DNA of 16,531 nucleotides from JBGPEQ01 sp035518775 (GTDB taxonomy: Bacteria > Pseudomonadota > Alphaproteobacteria > Dongiales > Dongiaceae): contig DATIXH010000196.1 of the NCBI GenBank assembly GCA_035518775.1, forward strand, positions 1 to 16,531. The letters are read 5' to 3'. The position numbers and the translations under genes were made by a program. Under the pieces are notes generated by a model, which did not search any database, was not told the origin of the DNA, and saw only the letters and a list, made by a program, of their open reading frames with translations. Below, piece by piece: positions 13,822 through 16,531 of the stretch (its first letter is position 1; every line of letters begins with the position of its first letter).

Positions 13822-15286
13822 ATCCTCTCGCGATCGCGAGAATGCGATCAAGGTCGAGATGCGCAGCGAGATGCTCCGCGAGCGCATCGAGCGTCGATTC
13901 GACCTCGTGCTCGTAAAGCAGGCCACTCGCAGCGCGCGGCTTCAGGCCGGCGAGGAAGGCGTGGCGGAAGGCGTCGCCGCCGAACAGGCCGTGCAGGTAG
14001 CAGCCGGCCACGCGCCCGTCGGGCGAGACGGCGCCCTCGGCACGCGCAGCGGCGCCGTTCGTGAGCGTCAGCATCGGGTGCGCCGTCGCGGGGCCACGCG
14101 TGACGCCCACGTGCATCTCGTAACCGCGCACGGCGATGCCCGCGCTGTCTTCGCCATGGACCTCCACGAGAGTCTTGTCGCCCGTGAGCTCCGTCTCGAC
14201 ATCGAGCAGCGCCAAGCCGTCGATCGCGCCCGGCGGCCCTTCGATGCCGCTGGGATCGGCGATGCGGCGGCCGAGCATCTGGTAGCCGCCGCAGAGGCCG
14301 AGCACGCGGCCGCCACGGCGCACATGGGCGGCGATGTCGATGTGCCAGCCCTGCTCGCGCAGGAAGGCGAGGTCGGCGATGGTCGCTTTCGATCCCGGCA
14401 GGAGGACAAGATCGGCCTGCGGAAGCGGACGCCCGGGCCGCACCAAATCGACGGCGACGTCGGGCTCGAGCCGGAGCGGATCGAGATCATCGAAATTCGC
14501 GATGCGCGGCAACAGCGGCACCGCGATCCGGATCGCCGCACCGCCCCTCGTCTCGTACGACGACAAGGCGACGGCGTCTTCGGCCGGCAGGCGGCGCGCC
14601 GCCTCGAAGTACGGCACGACGCCGAGGCTCGGCAGGCTCGTGCGATCGCGGATGATCATGAGACCGCCGTCGAACAGCCGGAGATCGCCGCGGAACTTGT
14701 TCACGATGAAGCCCTTCAACAGCGCACATTCCTCCGGCTCCAGGAGTGCCTGGGTGCCGACGATGCTGGCGATCACGCCGCCGCGGTCGATGTCGCCGAT
14801 CAGCAGAACCGGCAGGCGCGCGGCAGTGGCGAAGCCCATGTTGGCGATGTCGCCGGCGCGCAGATTGACCTCGGCCGGGCTGCCGGCGCCCTCGACGAGA
14901 ATGAGATCGGCCTCGCCGCGCAGGCGCTCGAAGCTCTCGAGCACCTTGGGCATCAACGTCGGCTTGAGCCGATGATACTCGGCGGCGTGGGCGTTGCCGA
15001 GGATGCGGCCCTGCACGACGACCTGCGCGCCGACCTCGCTCTGCGGCTTCAACAGGACGGGGTTCATGTGCACCGACGGCTTCAGGCCACAGGCGCGCGC
15101 CTGCAGCGCCTGGGCGCGGCCGATCTCCCCGCCGTCGGCGGTGACGGCCGCGTTGTTCGACATGTTCTGCGGCTTGAACGGCCGTACGCGCAGGCCGCGG
15201 CGCGTGTAGGCGCGCGCCAGACCGGCGACGATCAGCGATTTGCCGACGTCGGAGCCGGTGCCCTGGAACATCACCGCAGCGGTCAT
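13817..15286 (-). CDS. cobQ: Cobyric acid synthase, glutamine-hydrolysing (CobQ/CbiP)
   Basis: ATP- and glutamine-dependent amidase that converts adenosylcobyrinic acid a,c-diamide into adenosylcobyric acid by amidating side chains b, d, e and g. The 489 residues fit the family. The N-terminal synthetase domain has the nucleotide loop GTGSDVGKS (9-17), PFKPQNMSNNA (36-46), VEGAGSPAEVNL (131-142) and IGDIDRGGV (163-171). The C-terminal class I glutamine amidotransferase domain has GLCGGYQMLG (330-339), with Cys 332 as nucleophile, and YLHGLF (430-435), with His 432 of the catalytic set. PQNMSNN separates it from CobB. The ATG at 15286 shares one base with the cobO stop (TGATG), so the pair is translationally coupled. 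The TAG stop is inside palindromic repeat B. Confidence 0.96.
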   Translation of the reverse strand: MTAAVMFQGTGSDVGKSLIVAGLARAYTRRGLRVRPFKPQNMSNNAAVTADGGEIGRAQALQARACGLKPSVHMNPVLLKPQSEVGAQVVVQGRILGNAHAAEYHRLKPTLMPKVLESFERLRGEADLILVEGAGSPAEVNLRAGDIANMGFATAARLPVLLIGDIDRGGVIASIVGTQALLEPEECALLKGFIVNKFRGDLRLFDGGLMIIRDRTSLPSLGVVPYFEAARRLPAEDAVALSSYETRGGAAIRIAVPLLPRIANFDDLDPLRLEPDVAVDLVRPGRPLPQADLVLLPGSKATIADLAFLREQGWHIDIAAHVRRGGRVLGLCGGYQMLGRRIADPSGIEGPPGAIDGLALLDVETELTGDKTLVEVHGEDSAGIAVRGYEMHVGVTRGPATAHPMLTLTNGAAARAEGAVSPDGRVAGCYLHGLFGGDAFRHAFLAGLKPRAASGLLYEHEVESTLDALAEHLAAHLDLDRILAIARGS

Positions 15287-15909
15287 CAGAACTCGATTCC
15301 GGCCTGTGCCTTCACGCCGCTGCGGAACGGATGCTTCACCATCGTCATCTCCGTCACGAGGTCGGCGGCCTCGATCAGCTCGGGCTTGGCGTTGCGTCCG
15401 GTGACGATGACGTGCAGATCGGGGCGACGCGCCTTCAGGGTCTCCACGATCTCCGCGATCGGCAGGTAGTCGTAGCGCAGCACGATGTTAAGCTCATCGA
15501 GCAGCAGCAGCTTGTAGGCGGGATCGGCCATCAGGGCCTTGGCTTGGTCCCAAGCGGCGCGGGCGGCGGCGATGTCGCGGGCGCGGTCCTGGGTCTCCCA
15601 GGTGAAGCCCATGCCCATGGTGTTGATGGTCACGAGGTCGGGGAAGCGCTCGAGCAGCCCGCGCTCGCCCGTCTCCCAGCGGCCCTTCACGAACTGCACG
15701 ACGCCGACCTTCAGGCCATGGCCGAGGCAGCGCATGACCATGCCGAAGGCGGCGGTCGATTTGCCCTTGCCCTTGCCGGTGTGGACGATGAGCAGGCCCT
15801 TCTCGATCGTCTTGGTCGCCATGATCTTGGCGCGCGCGGCCCGGCGTTTGGCGGCCTTCTCGGCGTGGCGCGCGTCGATCTCGGCTTCTGTCAGGCCCTC
15901 GTTCTTCAT
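15286..15909 (-). CDS. cobO: Corrinoid adenosyltransferase (CobO/BtuR/CobA type)
   Basis: Transfers the 5'-deoxyadenosyl group of ATP to the reduced cobalt of cobyrinic acid diamide or salvaged corrinoids, making the coenzyme form. The 207 residues match the family. It shows a basic N-terminal helix (about 8-30), the P-loop HTGKGKGKSTAAFG (43-56), QFVKGRW (72-78), GFTWET (101-106), LLLDELN (135-141), TGRNAKPEL (170-178) and the conserved end GVKAQAGIEF. The start at 15909 keeps the N-terminal helix found in the family. An internal ATG (residue 30) would remove it, although no strong ribosome-binding site precedes 15909. It is followed directly by cobQ in an overlapping pair, with 32 bp to the preceding gene. 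Confidence 0.95.
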   Translation of the reverse strand: MKNEGLTEAEIDARHAEKAAKRRAARAKIMATKTIEKGLLIVHTGKGKGKSTAAFGMVMRCLGHGLKVGVVQFVKGRWETGERGLLERFPDLVTINTMGMGFTWETQDRARDIAAARAAWDQAKALMADPAYKLLLLDELNIVLRYDYLPIAEIVETLKARRPDLHVIVTGRNAKPELIEAADLVTEMTMVKHPFRSGVKAQAGIEF

Positions 15910-15941
15910 GGCAGGTTCAATGCCACGAATCCGGGCGGCTG

Positions 15942-16531
15942 TCAGCGGTCCAGCAGGATGATGTCGTAGCTTTTGCCGGTAGGTGCCGGGGCGGCGGGCA
16001 GCGCGGCCGTCTTGTCCAGATCCCGTCGCAAGGCGAGCGACTCCTTGACCACGTCGGCGATGACGACCGCGTCGGCGGTGCGGTCCTCGAGCCGCAGCGT
16101 CACCAGGGCGGCGATCGGACGACCACCGGCGAGGCGGCGGGCGTCCACCAGCCGCGCGGCCAGATTGCCAATGGGGTAGCGCTCCTGCCGCAGGTCGGCC
16201 GGCACGAGCCTGGGATCGACAATCAGCAGCGCCGTGACCGGACGATCGAGTCCGAACGGCTGCGCGATCAGATTTGCCTGCGCGCCGCCACGCAGATCCT
16301 CTTCATTCGTTTGTCCTGCGACCGAACCGGCGGTCTGCTGCGGGGCATCGGCGAGCGATGCAGGTTGGCTCGCAACGTCCTTCGCCTTCTCATCCGCTTC
16401 GGACTTGGCGCGCACGGCGCTTTCGGCGTCTGCCGAGAGCTGTGGAGCCGCCGACCGCGACACCTGCTGTTCGGCGGGCGGGGCCGCCCCGTTGCTGGAA
16501 GGCTGCATGCGGGCCTGAACACTGTCGGTTT
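15942..16531 (-). CDS. Hypothetical protein, 5' end beyond window
   Basis: Not recognised. The frame ends at 15942 and stays open to the right edge. The first in-window ATG is at 16508 (188 residues from there), but seven or more codons upstream are also open, so the true start may lie outside. The first 85 residues from that ATG are low-complexity (Ala, Gln, Ser, Glu, Pro) and probably disordered. A compact part follows (about 88-175) with hydrophobic strands (VTALLIVDPRLV, IAALVTLRLE, AVVIADVVK) and a final KSYDIILLDR. No signal peptide or membrane helix is visible in the part present. This looks like the C-terminal portion of a larger protein, for example the region after a membrane anchor in an anti-sigma-like protein, but that is speculation. 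It is on the same strand as cobO, 32 bp upstream. Confidence 0.6.
   Translation of the reverse strand, partial: TDSVQARMQPSSNGAAPPAEQQVSRSAAPQLSADAESAVRAKSEADEKAKDVASQPASLADAPQQTAGSVAGQTNEEDLRGGAQANLIAQPFGLDRPVTALLIVDPRLVPADLRQERYPIGNLAARLVDARRLAGGRPIAALVTLRLEDRTADAVVIADVVKESLALRRDLDKTAALPAAPAPTGKSYDIILLDR

Overview
The window is GC-rich DNA with dense, mostly minus-strand genes, frequent GTG starts and overlapping gene ends. Gene content (DUF1127 protein, Cob-type cobalamin genes, a CbiG-CobJ fusion, and the repeat that translates as 'LSLSKD') fits an alphaproteobacterium, perhaps of the Rhizobiales/Reyranella kind. That placement is inference; there is no rRNA or tRNA here to test it.

Left part (1-3774): a CPA2-type cation/proton antiporter runs off the left edge. 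Upstream of it on the same strand is a small zinc-ribbon protein. Then come a plus-strand DUF1127 protein and a divergent pair of unknowns: a 174-residue cytosolic protein and a 187-residue exported protein with four cysteines.

Middle (3787-6346): a xylulokinase gene (xylB) lies divergent to a SorC-family sugar-sensing regulator. This looks like a self-contained pentose or pentitol catabolic control unit; no isomerase, dehydrogenase or transporter is in the window.

Right part (6392-15909): a cobalamin (vitamin B12) biosynthesis cluster. On the minus strand, in transcription order, cbiX is followed by cobH-cobL-cobI-cbiG/cobJ-cobM. The last five are tied by four successive 4-bp stop/start overlaps and form one translationally coupled unit for corrin-ring methylation, decarboxylation and rearrangement. 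cobD (cbiB) is divergent to cbiX. A second minus-strand unit, cobO-cobQ, adenosylates and amidates the corrinoid, and cobD then attaches the aminopropanol arm. CbiX is the long form, with an MXCXXC motif and a very His-rich tail. With the complete CbiG part it hints at early cobalt insertion, although the methyltransferases are close to the Cob set. The genes that would settle the route (cobG/cobZ, cbiD, cobN/S/T, cobK, cobF) are not in the window.

Palindromic intergenic repeats sit at gene junctions. One GTAGGG...CCTAC family fills the gaps between convergent genes at 6343-6396 and 13763-13821. In both places its ends supply the TAG stop codons of both flanking genes. A different inverted repeat, with 28-nt arms, lies between cbiX and cobH, and a degenerate third piece of it appears to supply the ribosome-binding site of cobH. 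The right edge carries a partial gene of unknown function. I found no mobile element, CRISPR array, RNA gene or cobalamin riboswitch, and nothing that I can defend as a wholly new system.
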